From an uncultured Saprospiraceae bacterium (GTDB taxonomy: Bacteria > Bacteroidota > Bacteroidia > Chitinophagales > Saprospiraceae), in NCBI GenBank assembly GCA_937951615.1, contig CALFBH010000035.1:1-64000 (forward strand): a stretch of DNA of 64,000 bases, in the 5' to 3' direction. Position numbers and translations under genes: made by a program. The notes under the pieces are model-generated. The model did not search any database, had not been told where the DNA came from, and was given only the letters and a program-made list of their open reading frames with translations. This document shows positions 10,301-18,578 of the stretch, piece after piece; the stretch's first letter is position 1; every line of letters begins with the position of its first letter.

Positions 10301-13300
10301 GCATAATTATCTGCCTGCCAATTGATGCCATTGGTAGTCATACTTGGTCCGCCTACATTGATATACACAGGATTGCCTATCATTGCATTCGTCGTAAAAG
10401 TTCCTCCTAATGGGTTGGATTCAAGCGTCAGGTACTCAGTTGAAGCCTGGCAACCGGTTTTTTCAGCCAGCTCAATGTCAGGTATGTCCATAAGCGTTGC
10501 CTCGATTGGTGTACTGTAGCGTTCACAGCCCGCACTACTAAATCTGATGCGATAGGGCAAATCTCCATAAGCCGGATCAATAGCGTAAAAACGAGTATTG
10601 GCGCCTGCTCCTCCAGTAACATCCTGCCAGTTTCCATCCTTGTAAAACTGCCATTGAAATACTTCATCACCAACTGGATTAATAAGCGTAGCATTAAACT
10701 GAATCTGCTCTCCCAGACAAAGTGCACCTGCGGGTTGATAAACCCATATTTGCTCGGCCTGCTCACTTCTGATGAAATCAATTGACGTATGCACAGCTTC
10801 TGTGCCACTGGAAGGCGGGTCAAATCTTAAACTCCTGATGGTCTGTCCGACCCAATCCGGATCTCCTGTCATATCAAATTCTGCAATGACCCATTCATCG
10901 GGCGTCGTGTAATTGAAATTCCTACTTTTGCCAGCCGTGAACGTTGGGCTCGCCACAGTTCTCCAGAAAAAATCAACCGTCTGTGCCCGCTGCGATTTAA
11001 ATCGGATATAAATTTTGGAAAAATCATCTCCACTAAAATCCAGATTATGTTTAGCTACCTGCGCATCAAGGGCGGTACCATTTGATGGATCAACTCTAAA
11101 ATACCAATATTCGCGACTTCCAAAATCTTCGGCGGCAATATTGAATTTATTCCATCCAAGGTCTTCTCTGTCAAAATCAAATTCTAAATCAGCTGCATCG
11201 TTCGGGTTTCGGCAGGCCAGTTTTTCTTCCTGATCATTGATACCATCACCGTCAGCATCGCCTAAGCCTGTACCTAGCGTAAATTGCTCCAGATGCACCA
11301 CAGCTGGATTGTTGTTGTCAGGAACATTGGCTTCAGGGAACCTTAAAATTATTTCATTCACATCCCATAATTTTGTACTCAAATCGGATAATGAAAACGA
11401 ATTTTCTCCATGATTTGCAGTACCCAGATAATGATAAGTTGTGCCATCTCTGATAAATACCTGTGCAGCCGCAAAGGTGGCAATTTTGATATTCAAATTT
11501 GGAAATGGTGTCCAGACCTGCGAATCAAATTGTAAAAAATAATCAGTATGCTCTGCTACATTATCAGCATCTTTATGTACATAGAAATAGTTGAAACCAT
11601 TAGGGTGTCCGGAAATTCCAGTTAGCGGAAGATCGCCATTAGTACCTTGTAGCCCCCGGCTGTCTAGACCAGTATTAAATTCTGCCAGCGGAATAACATT
11701 TGCATTGGCAAAAGCAAGTCCATTCGGATTGGTAAATTTAACATCAAAACCATCGGATTGAGCCGTTCTGTAGCTATCTCCAAATTGGGGATAAGGGTCG
11801 TCAGCTACAAAGCGAATATGCAATGAATTATCATCTATAAAGTAGCCTGTGTTATTATTTTGACTTTGCAAGGCACTTAGACCTAGTGTGGTATAGTCGA
11901 CCGGCAAGGGGCAGCCGGGACAGCCTGGTGTATAGTCCATAAAAACATCATTGGGTACATTAACAAACTCAACATCTACGTATTCTTTGTTGGCAGCGTT
12001 ATAACCTGCACTGGTCAGTCTAAGACCCTGCCATTTTTCAGGCACTTCGACATTTTGAAAACTATAGGTATATTTTGAAGCATTACCCGCCGGAATATTC
12101 ATGATAACAGGAAACTTCCAGTGATTAGCATTTGCATGAGAAGAGTTCTCCATGGATGTGGTGTTATATTGCCCGTTTAATCTTCTGGATACAAACTGGT
12201 CTGAATCAACTGCGGCTGGAATCACCCCTTTAGCTTCAATTACAGCAAATTCGGCGGTAGGATTATGGTAGGCATCCCATGCCGGAATGACCTGTGCATT
12301 GGGTTCAGCAAAGAAATCGGGGTCATAAGGGTAATACGTATTAGGTGGAGCTAACTTAATAGAGTAAGAGCCAGCATTTCCTGTGTAATTGCCATCGAGG
12401 TCATTGAAGACGGTTGAAAAAACATTGTCTTCATGATTGGTGCCTCTTTTTCCGTCTCTTGAAGTCGTTAAGTAAGTCAGCTTTTCGTCCTGACTTACAT
12501 TGAGTCCAAATGTAGTATTTTGTGCATAATTGGATGGCGAAACAACTGCTGCTCCGAGAATGGTCATCAATTGCGTAGATTCATCGGGAAAATTATCAAA
12601 ATGGCAATCTTCAAGCCCTAGAGGACCATCGTAAAAAGCAAAAGCATTAAAACGAGCTTCTTTATTAATCACCAAATCATCTGGATTATTATAGCCCAAA
12701 GCTACATCTTCTTCGCTACCCAAAGTTCCTAAATTATCAGACCGTCCAACGAACAAGCAGTCTTTAAAAGTTTGGAAAAAGACATGAAACGTAGCCGCAC
12801 CATTATCGGCAAACGTCCAGTTTTCATAAATCGCGGCCCTTGTCAATGTCCACAGTCCATTTCCTTCACACTTATACACCACATTATCTTTAAAATGCGG
12901 ACTTGGCGGATCACTTTTGGTCGTATTGAGTGGTTCTACTGTTTTGTCAGCATCCATATCTCCATTAAAAGCAACACCGAGGGCCTTGCAGCTATGTGCG
13001 ACATTATTTTCAAAAGAATCCACTTTCAAATCAAACAAACTAAATGATCTTCTACCGTCAAAATCATACTCAGGACTGATGTACCAAAAACCGGTGCCTT
13101 CTGACCCAGCAGCTACATTATTGATAAATGTATTGCTATTATTGGTGATCCAAAACGTAGCAGGAGACAGATGGACATTATTTCTAATCACGATATCATG
13201 AGGTTCTACACCTTCCCGAATACCGTTGGCATTCTTAGGCGGTATTCTGGAGAGTAAGCCCAAATTACCATCGAAAACGTTGCCCATCTCAGAGGCATCT

Positions 13301-14340
13301 TCCAGAAAATAACCATGACCGATATGGTCATAAGCTACATTGTCCTTAACCAAGGCATTATCCGTTCCATGTACCGTTACTGCCCGATTGAACGACCTGT
13401 GTATGGTGGAATTCTGAATATACTGACCGCTTACATTCTGGCATTTGTGCCAGTGAAAAGGATATCTGCCTAAAGCCCTCAATTGCCCCATTCGATACAA
13501 TTCTACACCTGAAACATGTGTCACTGAGGTGATCATGGTCATCATGTGTCCGCCAAATTGATCAATCTCAGAGTCTGCATCCCCTTGAATTTTTAAATTT
13601 CTGGTCAGCAAACCCACTTCTGCTCTTTCATCTAGTGTTCTGCTTCCTCCATCGAAAGACTGTAGTGTTCCCCAATGCTTATAAGCTAGTGGACAATCTA
13701 GCGTTATTCCTCTTTGGTATCCATCAATCGCGATAATCGTTCTTTTCTCAGCTTCATGCGGGTCAAAATCAGTTGAAGCAATGACAATTTCATCACCGAC
13801 TTCCCAATCTACTGGTTCTGAAAGCCAGATATAGTTGTCTCCTCTATTGGCGGTTTGATCAATTTTAGTCCAGGATTTTTTGGGCTTTCCGTGCAGTTCA
13901 ATATTGGCTTGATTCATACCCACCAAAAACTTATCCCCCATATTATAATGGTTGTTTCCGTCTTCCAGTCCTTTTAGCGTTATCGTTCCTTTTCTCAGGT
14001 ATGGATTACTTTCCGTGCCCCACTCCAGTTTTGAGCCAGGACCATAAACGATGATATACTCAGCGGAAAGTGCTAAATCTTTTGACATATCAGCCGTTAA
14101 GGTGCCATTGATCACAAGGCTTCTTACGTCAACATCCATGTCTAAAACAATGTCAAAACCATCAGGAATGGTTACAGCATCATTAATTCCTGGCAGTTGA
14201 TTGTTACTCCAGTTCGTCGGATCACTCCAATTTCCACTGCCATCAGCACTAATAGCAGCGAGCGGGGCTGCGTTATTTGAATAAGCCAGCAAACTTGACA
14301 CACTGAATAGCACATAAAAGAATAGAATACTTTTTTTCAT
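7363..14340 (-). CDS. Giant secreted G8-domain/beta-helix protein, CEMIP/TMEM2-like, with malectin and Ig-like repeats
   Basis: This 2325-residue secreted protein has a signal peptide (about 1-24) and then a G8 domain (about 35-150; GSGNWSDPTNWSNNQLP at its start). A right-handed beta-helix (about 230-540) follows, with motifs closely resembling vertebrate CEMIP/TMEM2 (FGGHMMTMI, RYPFHWH, TVHGTDNALVKDNVAYDHIGH, NNVAAGSEGTGFWYI). Later come a calcium-type repeat (DADGDGINDQEE near 1025), three malectin-like carbohydrate modules (near 1323, 1550 and 1777), three Ig/SprB-like repeats (near 1957, 2030 and 2100) and a C-terminal 3-coathanger-stack-type domain (about 2250-2320). No type A or B T9SS signature is obvious. 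CEMIP and TMEM2 depolymerise hyaluronan; an extracellular polysaccharide-binding or degrading role here is inference. Strong terminator downstream. Confidence 0.88.
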   Translation of the reverse strand: MKKSILFFYVLFSVSSLLAYSNNAAPLAAISADGSGNWSDPTNWSNNQLPGINDAVTIPDGFDIVLDMDVDVRSLVINGTLTADMSKDLALSAEYIIVYGPGSKLEWGTESNPYLRKGTITLKGLEDGNNHYNMGDKFLVGMNQANIELHGKPKKSWTKIDQTANRGDNYIWLSEPVDWEVGDEIVIASTDFDPHEAEKRTIIAIDGYQRGITLDCPLAYKHWGTLQSFDGGSRTLDERAEVGLLTRNLKIQGDADSEIDQFGGHMMTMITSVTHVSGVELYRMGQLRALGRYPFHWHKCQNVSGQYIQNSTIHRSFNRAVTVHGTDNALVKDNVAYDHIGHGYFLEDASEMGNVFDGNLGLLSRIPPKNANGIREGVEPHDIVIRNNVHLSPATFWITNNSNTFINNVAAGSEGTGFWYISPEYDFDGRRSFSLFDLKVDSFENNVAHSCKALGVAFNGDMDADKTVEPLNTTKSDPPSPHFKDNVVYKCEGNGLWTLTRAAIYENWTFADNGAATFHVFFQTFKDCLFVGRSDNLGTLGSEEDVALGYNNPDDLVINKEARFNAFAFYDGPLGLEDCHFDNFPDESTQLMTILGAAVVSPSNYAQNTTFGLNVSQDEKLTYLTTSRDGKRGTNHEDNVFSTVFNDLDGNYTGNAGSYSIKLAPPNTYYPYDPDFFAEPNAQVIPAWDAYHNPTAEFAVIEAKGVIPAAVDSDQFVSRRLNGQYNTTSMENSSHANANHWKFPVIMNIPAGNASKYTYSFQNVEVPEKWQGLRLTSAGYNAANKEYVDVEFVNVPNDVFMDYTPGCPGCPLPVDYTTLGLSALQSQNNNTGYFIDDNSLHIRFVADDPYPQFGDSYRTAQSDGFDVKFTNPNGLAFANANVIPLAEFNTGLDSRGLQGTNGDLPLTGISGHPNGFNYFYVHKDADNVAEHTDYFLQFDSQVWTPFPNLNIKIATFAAAQVFIRDGTTYHYLGTANHGENSFSLSDLSTKLWDVNEIILRFPEANVPDNNNPAVVHLEQFTLGTGLGDADGDGINDQEEKLACRNPNDAADLEFDFDREDLGWNKFNIAAEDFGSREYWYFRVDPSNGTALDAQVAKHNLDFSGDDFSKIYIRFKSQRAQTVDFFWRTVASPTFTAGKSRNFNYTTPDEWVIAEFDMTGDPDWVGQTIRSLRFDPPSSGTEAVHTSIDFIRSEQAEQIWVYQPAGALCLGEQIQFNATLINPVGDEVFQWQFYKDGNWQDVTGGAGANTRFYAIDPAYGDLPYRIRFSSAGCERYSTPIEATLMDIPDIELAEKTGCQASTEYLTLESNPLGGTFTTNAMIGNPVYINVGGPSMTTNGINWQADNYALNGNLYSYGNNAIANSTFDAIYRTERWMSGDLQFEVPIANGDYLVLLHFSENWPTAFSSGVRTFDIELEGNVVDGNYDIYDTVGQLTADIKPYKVKVTDGVLDIDLIKGIENPKLNAISILPRSLSTANLVLGEHDIDFEYIDEPTGCTYYASTSIEVLSPPSQPTVSPDQAFCEDDNEVLLSALPAGGVWTGNGVIGTALYINAGETSTSLIQGGIEWQADDYFSASSIGNYNGFIHYTASKDMYRTDRYSGNNLLYNIPLPAGTYEVQLFFAETWPVAHSPGVRTFDIQLEGNIVATDFDIFKESGANNALVKTYTVNTSDGTLNIGLLKKIQNPKINGIAILPLSFDPVDAGPGIHDLTYTYTDPLTGCSSENTTTMSVNSSPAVSPVVPSAVCEDDGLISLSAYPSFGNWTGNGIAPIININSGGSGFGQGGLSWQADQSFANGAVSDFGNVAIANTVMPSIYTTERWGANNIQYDIPVIPGEYQVQIHFAELHPPAQVVGKRVFNITLEGVLAEGAVDIYNEVGNETALIKNYTITVADNNLDVNFYRTTASLFGPKVSAIRVLPLSFDPAAAGTGTHALIYSYMYPETGCSDASEATITVNSNPTANAGNNLSICAGDGAQTLTASGGTSYLWSTGATTASISVNPTTTTTYNVTATNANGCTDVDQVTVTVNALPTANAGSNLSICAGDGAQTLTASGGANYLWSTGATTASISVNPTATTSYSVTATNANGCTDVDQVIVTVNSLPSLDLGSDIVQCEGDGNITLDAGNSGANYLWNTGETTRFITIADAVLAQTNISVAVDLNDCVVNDDINVSIEAVITPNFTQLGPYCTGDPGDELAGTSLEGINGTWNTSLIDTNVPGLFTYVFTPDANICASTSTMTIEVADCCPAVMQISDVPVPSGLYQTGQWIKSDGQVYAGSAVDYATGQYIELQIGFGVLLGADFSATINPCGGAIPLQGSGETEIKEEK

Positions 14341-14534
14341 GTCTTAAATTTTTACTTGGTTCGTTTTAGATTAAGTGTTGTAAATATAATCTAAAATTCT
14401 ATAAATAAGTAAAAAAGTATTTTATTATCTGAGCTTTGATAGGATTAATACAAGAAGGAATTTGTCTTGTGAACTACCTTGATTCGGACTTTGTGAAGCC
14501 ATTCTAATTTTAGCTTTCTTAGGCTCGGATTTTC

Positions 14535-14996
14535 TTAATTGCATAAGTGTTTAAATTTTGAAATGATATAAAAAAGCCCTGACGAGATGCTAGAGCTGTT
14601 TGTCTTAGTAATATCAATGCCAATCAACTTATGATTTCTATCTTGATGCTTTCTAAGCGCTGCTATAAGCGTCAATTCTTTTTTAACTGGTTCGCCCTTG
14701 TATTCATTAAATACATCTTCTAGATTAACTGTATTCTGCTCTAAAGATAATCGCAGATAAATCTTCTCCAGTTCATGCTGAATGGCTTTTAACTGATTAT
14801 TGATATACAGAGCATCATCCGTAGTGGGCAATGCTTTACATAATTTATCATCCCAATACTTTGGAGCAATGAATAGTCCAGTATATAAGTCTTTTCTCTT
14901 GTTAGCAATAGCAACTCTGCTTCTAATAGCGCAAAGACCTTTTTTGTTAATACGATTTTTTAATATAGAGAAGTGTACTGTGATAGCATGTATCAT
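14535..14996 (-). pseudogene. Truncated tyrosine recombinase (integrase), N-terminal part only
   Basis: The 153 residues match the N-terminus of Bacteroidota site-specific integrases: an arm-type DNA-binding domain (about 1-85; GLFIAPKYWDD near residue 42) and the start of the SAM-like core-binding domain. Identity stops abruptly after LIGIDITKT (near residue 132). The last 20 residues are unrelated, and the whole catalytic domain (R...H-x-x-R...Y) is missing. The junction falls next to a terminator-like hairpin (14570-14596: AGCTCT...AGGGCT plus a T run on the minus strand), so a deletion or fusion removed the 3' two-thirds. The remaining 194 bases to the G8 gene contain no gene. Confidence 0.75.
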
Positions 14997-14997
14997 A

Positions 14998-15102
14998 ATT
15001 CCATAATTTTATGGAATACAGTGTGTTATGGAATTTATGTGATAAAGTAAAGTTGCACCCAAGTTGCACCCAGAAACAGTTTTGCACCCATTATTGCACC
15101 CA
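14998..15102. promoter_or_regulatory. Direct repeats and palindrome upstream of the integrase remnant
   Basis: Four exact copies of TTGCACCCA start at 15053, 15064, 15082 and 15094, next to the palindrome ATTCCATAATTTTATGGAAT (14998-15017) that overlaps the integrase start. Clustered 9-base direct repeats beside a tyrosine integrase are typical of arm-type integrase sites or an autoregulatory operator. Which of these applies is inference. Confidence 0.45.
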
Positions 15103-15189
15103 CAAAATAGGCTTAATTTGTCCCCTAGAAAGAGAACAGTTTTAGTTTCTTATAATTGAATGAGGATAGAGTAGGGGAGTAAGTGATTA

Positions 15190-15232
15190 ATAACCAATTA
15201 CTTAATCAACCAATCACCACTCACCAAGTCAA
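15190..15232. repeat. STRR-like array, CCAATCA family
   Basis: Degenerate units of about 7 bases (ACCAATTA, CTTAATCA, ACCAATCA, CCACTCA, CCAAGTCA). The 17-base string AATCAACCAATCACCAC (15204-15220) recurs exactly at 49858-49874 in front of the WD40 gene. Confidence 0.6.
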
Positions 15233-15268
15233 CTAAAAAAGCCACCCGATTCAAAGAATCAGATGGCT
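15231..15268 (-). terminator. Terminator of tRNA-Ser (second copy of the 7.3-kb terminator)
   Basis: On the minus strand: AAGCCA-TCT-GATTC-TTT-GAATC-GGG-TGGC followed by TTTTTT, starting 13 bases after the tRNA 3' end. It is a near-perfect duplicate of 7282-7318. Confidence 0.7.
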
Positions 15269-15280
15269 TATCACTGTGAG

Positions 15281-15365
15281 CGGAGGAAGAGGGATTCGAA
15301 CCCCCGGTACCTCGCGGTACGCTAGTTTTCAAGACTAGTGCATTCGACCACTCTGCCATTCCTCC
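15281..15365 (-). tRNA. tRNA-Ser(TGA)
   Basis: The minus strand folds into a class II tRNA: acceptor GGAGGAA/TTCCTCC, anticodon stem CTAGT/ACTAG with loop CTTGAAA (anticodon TGA), a long variable arm (CGTACCGCGAGGTACC region) and a T-arm GGGGGTTCGAATCCC. It is 85 nt including the discriminator G; CCA is not encoded. It borders the integrase remnant, a common integration target. Confidence 0.95.
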
Positions 15366-15465
15366 GCCGCAAAGATAAGGGAGTTTTCATTTTTACGAAA
15401 TTCAAGAAGGTTTTTTTTTCGATTCTCTTTCATTTTCATGATTTTTGTCAAATATTGTGCTTTAA

Positions 15466-15546
15466 TCGTGTTGATTGTTGAGATGTTGTCGTGTTCATGT
15501 AGAATAACACAACAAGACTTCAACACCTCAACACCTCAACACATCA
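15466..15546. repeat. STRR-like inverted array, ATCAACAC family
   Basis: A left half with GTGTTGA/TGTTGAG/TGTTGTCG units (15468-15496) faces a right half CAACACCTCAACACCTCAAC (15520-15539) and ACACATCA, ending four bases before the next start codon. A transcript could fold the halves together. Confidence 0.6.
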
Positions 15547-15550
15547 GAAA

Positions 15551-16651
15551 ATGACAAAAAGAATATACGTAGCTGCGACCAATCAGCATGTCGGCAAAAC
15601 AACTTGTACACTAGGCTTGTCTATGGCCTTGAAAGAACACGATATTGACGTAGGCTACTGCAAGCCGGTTGGACAAAAATTCGTAGATTTGGGGGATTTG
15701 AAAGTGGACAAAGATGTTTTGCTCTTTGCCAAGACTATTGGTTTTGACATCGAAGAAAAAACACACAGCCCGGTAATTCTGGGAAGGGGAGCAACTTCTG
15801 CTTTTCTGGACAAGCCTGCTGATTTTCCTTATGAAGCGGACATTCGGACGGCAGCTGAAATATTAGAGAGCCGACATAATACGGTTATTTATGAAGGCAC
15901 TGGGCATCCTGGCGTCGGTGGGGTAGTGGGCTTGTCGAATGGAAATGTTGCGGACTTGCTGGATGCTTCAGTGATTTTGGTGGCAACGGGCGGCATTGGA
16001 AGTACGATTGACCAACTGTATCTGTGTGCTTGCGTATTCCAGCGACTGAATGTTCCGATTATTGGTGTGATTATCAATAAAGTATTGCCGGAAAAAATAG
16101 ACAAGGTGCGGCATTATGTCGGGAAATGGCTGGCGCAGCAGAATATTCCTCTACTGGGTATATTGCCTTACGATAAAAGCTTGTCCAACCCAATTATGTA
16201 CACCATTGAAAAAGCAGTGCAGGGAACAACGATTTCCAACTGGCAAGGATTAGTGAATCAGGTGGACGATATTGTTCCGGGATCTCTGATTGCACAGCAC
16301 GATTTTAAAGATAGAAAAAACCTGTTGCTTGTAGTGAGTAAACTGCGCATTCGACAGGCACTGACAGATATTATTGAAAGTTGTAAACGAGCAAATCAGA
16401 AAACACTGCCCATCTCTGGCGTCATTCTTACGGGAGATGGGGAAGACCATACAGATAGCGAAGAGCTCAAAGAATTTGAGGAGTATTTTGCCGACTCGAA
16501 AATACCCTTTATTGTCACGCCTTTCGATACTTACGGAGCTGTGTTTAAAATTAATAAAATCGAAGTCAAGATCAATACGCATACACCCTGGAAAGTGCAC
16601 AAAGCGATCAAACTGGTCAAGGAACATGTTGATCTGAGTAGTTTATTATAA
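15551..16651 (+). CDS. BioD-like P-loop ATPase with DRTGG domain (phosphotransacetylase-N-like)
   Basis: This 366-residue cytoplasmic protein has the architecture of the N-terminal half of bacterial Pta. A dethiobiotin-synthetase-like AAA_26 P-loop domain covers about residues 3-215 (Walker A-type NQHVGKTT near 11-18, YEGTGHPGVGG near 117). A DRTGG domain follows at about 220-345 (ISGVILTGDGE, then PFIVTPFDTY). The C-terminal acetyltransferase domain of full-length Pta is absent. Stand-alone proteins of this type are widespread; their reaction is not established, and a sensory or regulatory nucleotide-binding role is possible. The ATG at 15551 follows an STRR-like array directly. Confidence 0.8.
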   Translation: MTKRIYVAATNQHVGKTTCTLGLSMALKEHDIDVGYCKPVGQKFVDLGDLKVDKDVLLFAKTIGFDIEEKTHSPVILGRGATSAFLDKPADFPYEADIRTAAEILESRHNTVIYEGTGHPGVGGVVGLSNGNVADLLDASVILVATGGIGSTIDQLYLCACVFQRLNVPIIGVIINKVLPEKIDKVRHYVGKWLAQQNIPLLGILPYDKSLSNPIMYTIEKAVQGTTISNWQGLVNQVDDIVPGSLIAQHDFKDRKNLLLVVSKLRIRQALTDIIESCKRANQKTLPISGVILTGDGEDHTDSEELKEFEEYFADSKIPFIVTPFDTYGAVFKINKIEVKINTHTPWKVHKAIKLVKEHVDLSSLL

Positions 16652-16653
16652 TT

Positions 16654-16788
16654 GTGTTGAGGTGTTGATGTGCGCATGTGTTGATGTTATTTTTTTGCGA
16701 AGAAAAAAACACATCAACACAACAACACATCAACACAACAACACAACAACACAACAACACATCAACACATCAACACATAAATACATTC
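16654..16788. repeat. STRR-like inverted array, ATCAACAC family, overlapping the sulP 5' end
   Basis: GTGTTGAGGTGTTGATGTGC-type left arm (16654-16687) and a long right arm of AACAC/ATCAACAC units (16709-16778) separated by a TTTTTTTGCGAAGAAAAAAA stem. The 26 bases 16662-16687 recur exactly at 42266-42291. Confidence 0.7.
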
Positions 16789-18488
16789 CAGCTCTAAAAT
16801 GGATGCGCAACTACCGAAAATCGGATTTGCGTGGCGATTTGGTGGCTGGTATTACGGTCGCAGTGATGCTGATTCCGCAGGGTATGGCTTATGCGATGCT
16901 GGCTGGCTTGCCGCCTGTGTATGGTTTGTATGCTGGTATTGTGCCTTTGTTCTTGTATGTACTTTTCGGAAGCTCTATGCATTTGTCGGTGGGACCAGTG
17001 GCGATTGTTTCTTTGTTGGTCTTGACTGGAATTAGCGAATTTGCGGAAGCTGGGACGAGCGAGTACATGACACTGGCAATACTGGTTGGGCTGATGGCTG
17101 GTGTGATTCAGTTGTTATTGGGCTTATGCCGAATGGGTTTTATGGTCAATTTTTTATCGCATCCTGTGATGACGGGTTTTACCTCGGCAGCAGCTTTTAT
17201 TATTGTCTTTAGCCAACTCAAAAACCTGCTGGGTATTTCTATTCCTGCAAGCAGTAAAATTCATAAAGTAGCTTATGGTATTTTTCAAAATTTGGAGCAT
17301 ATAAATGGACTGACCGTACTGTTAAGCTTATGTGGTATTACTTTGATTTGGACCTTGAAAAAAATAAATAAGTCTATTCCAGGGGCTTTGATTGCTGTGG
17401 TCTTGGGGACACTGATTGTTTATTTTTTGAGTTTGAATGAGCGTGGCGTGTCGGTGGTCGGGGCGGTGTCTAGTAGCTTGCCGTCTTTGGGCTTGCCTGA
17501 CATGAGTATGGCACAGATAAGTCAGTTATTGCCACTGGCATTGGCGATTTGTCTGATTAGTTTTATCGAATCACTGGCTATTTCCAAGACGATAGCGGCA
17601 AAATCTAAGACCTATAAAATTGATCCAAATCAGGAATTGATTGCTTTGGGTATTTCTAAAATTGGCGGGGCATTTTTTCAGTCTTATCCTACGACGGGCA
17701 GCTTTTCTCGCTCTGCTATCAATTATGACAGCGGTGCGAATACGGGTTTGGCTTCGATTATTACGGCTGCGGTGCTGGTGCTGACCCTGTTGTTTTTGAC
17801 GCCAGTGTTTTATTATTTGCCCAATGCTGTGCTGGCTTCGATTATCATTGTTTCTGTGATTGGGCTGATTGACATCAAAGAGGCTCGGACACTCTGGCGG
17901 ACAGATCGACTTGACTTTATTACTTTCATACTGACTTTTTTGGTGACCTTATTTGTAGGTATACAGGCAGGCGTGCTGGCTGGAGTGATGGCTTCTGTGG
18001 CTTTGATTGTCTATCGAAACAGTCGTCCACATGTCGTGATTCTGGGACGGCTGCCAGGTACAGCTTCCTATCGGAACATTGAACGTTTTGAAGATTCTAT
18101 TCAAAATAAAAATGTGCTGATTGTCCGTTTTGACGCGCCTTTATATTTTGGAAATGCAGACTTTTTTAAAACCTATATAGAAAACCTCATCAGTAATTTT
18201 AAAGAAGATATAGAACTGCTGGTGGTGGATTTTTCTAGCATTACAGACATCGACAGCAGCGGCATGCACGCCCTGGAAGACAGCATAGATTATGTACGGG
18301 CGAATGAAGTTAGTCTGTTTGTTGCCTGCGCGATTGGTCCTGTTCGCGATAAGCTATTTGTTGCTGGATTGATGAAAAAAATTGGTGCAGAAAACCAATT
18401 TATGAAAATCCATGATGCCGTTACTTTCTATGAAAATAAAGGCATCGCGGATGGAGAATGGAAAGCTGAGGCGATTCAGCATGATTAA
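16662..18488 (+). CDS. SulP family inorganic anion transporter
   Basis: Inner-membrane transporter of the SLC26/SulP family, moving sulfate, bicarbonate or similar anions. The sulfate-transporter core (10-14 membrane segments) begins with KYIPALKWMRNYRKSDL and continues through the family motif LIPQGMAYAMLAGLPPVYGL. A cytoplasmic STAS domain ends the protein (about residues 475-590; VDFSSITDIDSSGMHAL). The start is uncertain: the conserved KYIPALKW precedes the first internal ATG (16800), and every upstream start (GTG 16662, TTG 16665, ATG 16668) lies inside an STRR-like array, so about 40 low-complexity His/Asn/Thr residues would be translated. Convergent with the methyltransferase gene downstream. 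Confidence 0.9.
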   Translation: MLMCACVDVIFLRRKKHINTTTHQHNNTTTQQHINTSTHKYIPALKWMRNYRKSDLRGDLVAGITVAVMLIPQGMAYAMLAGLPPVYGLYAGIVPLFLYVLFGSSMHLSVGPVAIVSLLVLTGISEFAEAGTSEYMTLAILVGLMAGVIQLLLGLCRMGFMVNFLSHPVMTGFTSAAAFIIVFSQLKNLLGISIPASSKIHKVAYGIFQNLEHINGLTVLLSLCGITLIWTLKKINKSIPGALIAVVLGTLIVYFLSLNERGVSVVGAVSSSLPSLGLPDMSMAQISQLLPLALAICLISFIESLAISKTIAAKSKTYKIDPNQELIALGISKIGGAFFQSYPTTGSFSRSAINYDSGANTGLASIITAAVLVLTLLFLTPVFYYLPNAVLASIIIVSVIGLIDIKEARTLWRTDRLDFITFILTFLVTLFVGIQAGVLAGVMASVALIVYRNSRPHVVILGRLPGTASYRNIERFEDSIQNKNVLIVRFDAPLYFGNADFFKTYIENLISNFKEDIELLVVDFSSITDIDSSGMHALEDSIDYVRANEVSLFVACAIGPVRDKLFVAGLMKKIGAENQFMKIHDAVTFYENKGIADGEWKAEAIQHD

Positions 18489-18578
18489 TCATCTCTATTT
18501 TTTTGTACAGTTCCTAAGCGTCAAAATAAGGACAAGTAATTTTAGTATCTCTCTTCTCACAGCACAGCGGTCTCCCTT

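Larger units (their letters stand above)
7282..15268. mobile_element. Possible decayed integrated element at tRNA-Ser
   Basis: Two direct copies of a ~37-base sequence (7282-7318 and 15231-15268; one substitution and one extra A) bracket an 8-kb segment holding the giant G8-domain gene and a truncated tyrosine integrase whose N-terminus points away from a tRNA-Ser gene. Integrase plus tRNA plus direct repeats is the classic layout of a tRNA-targeted element. The repeat covers the terminator rather than the tRNA 3' end, so it could instead be a terminator that recurs elsewhere in the genome. The boundary is therefore tentative. Confidence 0.35.

Noticed and set aside
14535-14996. Full-length functional integrase
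   Set aside because: The catalytic domain is missing after about residue 132; only the N-terminal domains are present.
14997-15280. TTGCACCCA repeats as a CRISPR array
   Set aside because: Units are only 9 bases with 2-9-base spacers and no cas genes; an integrase-type site is likelier.
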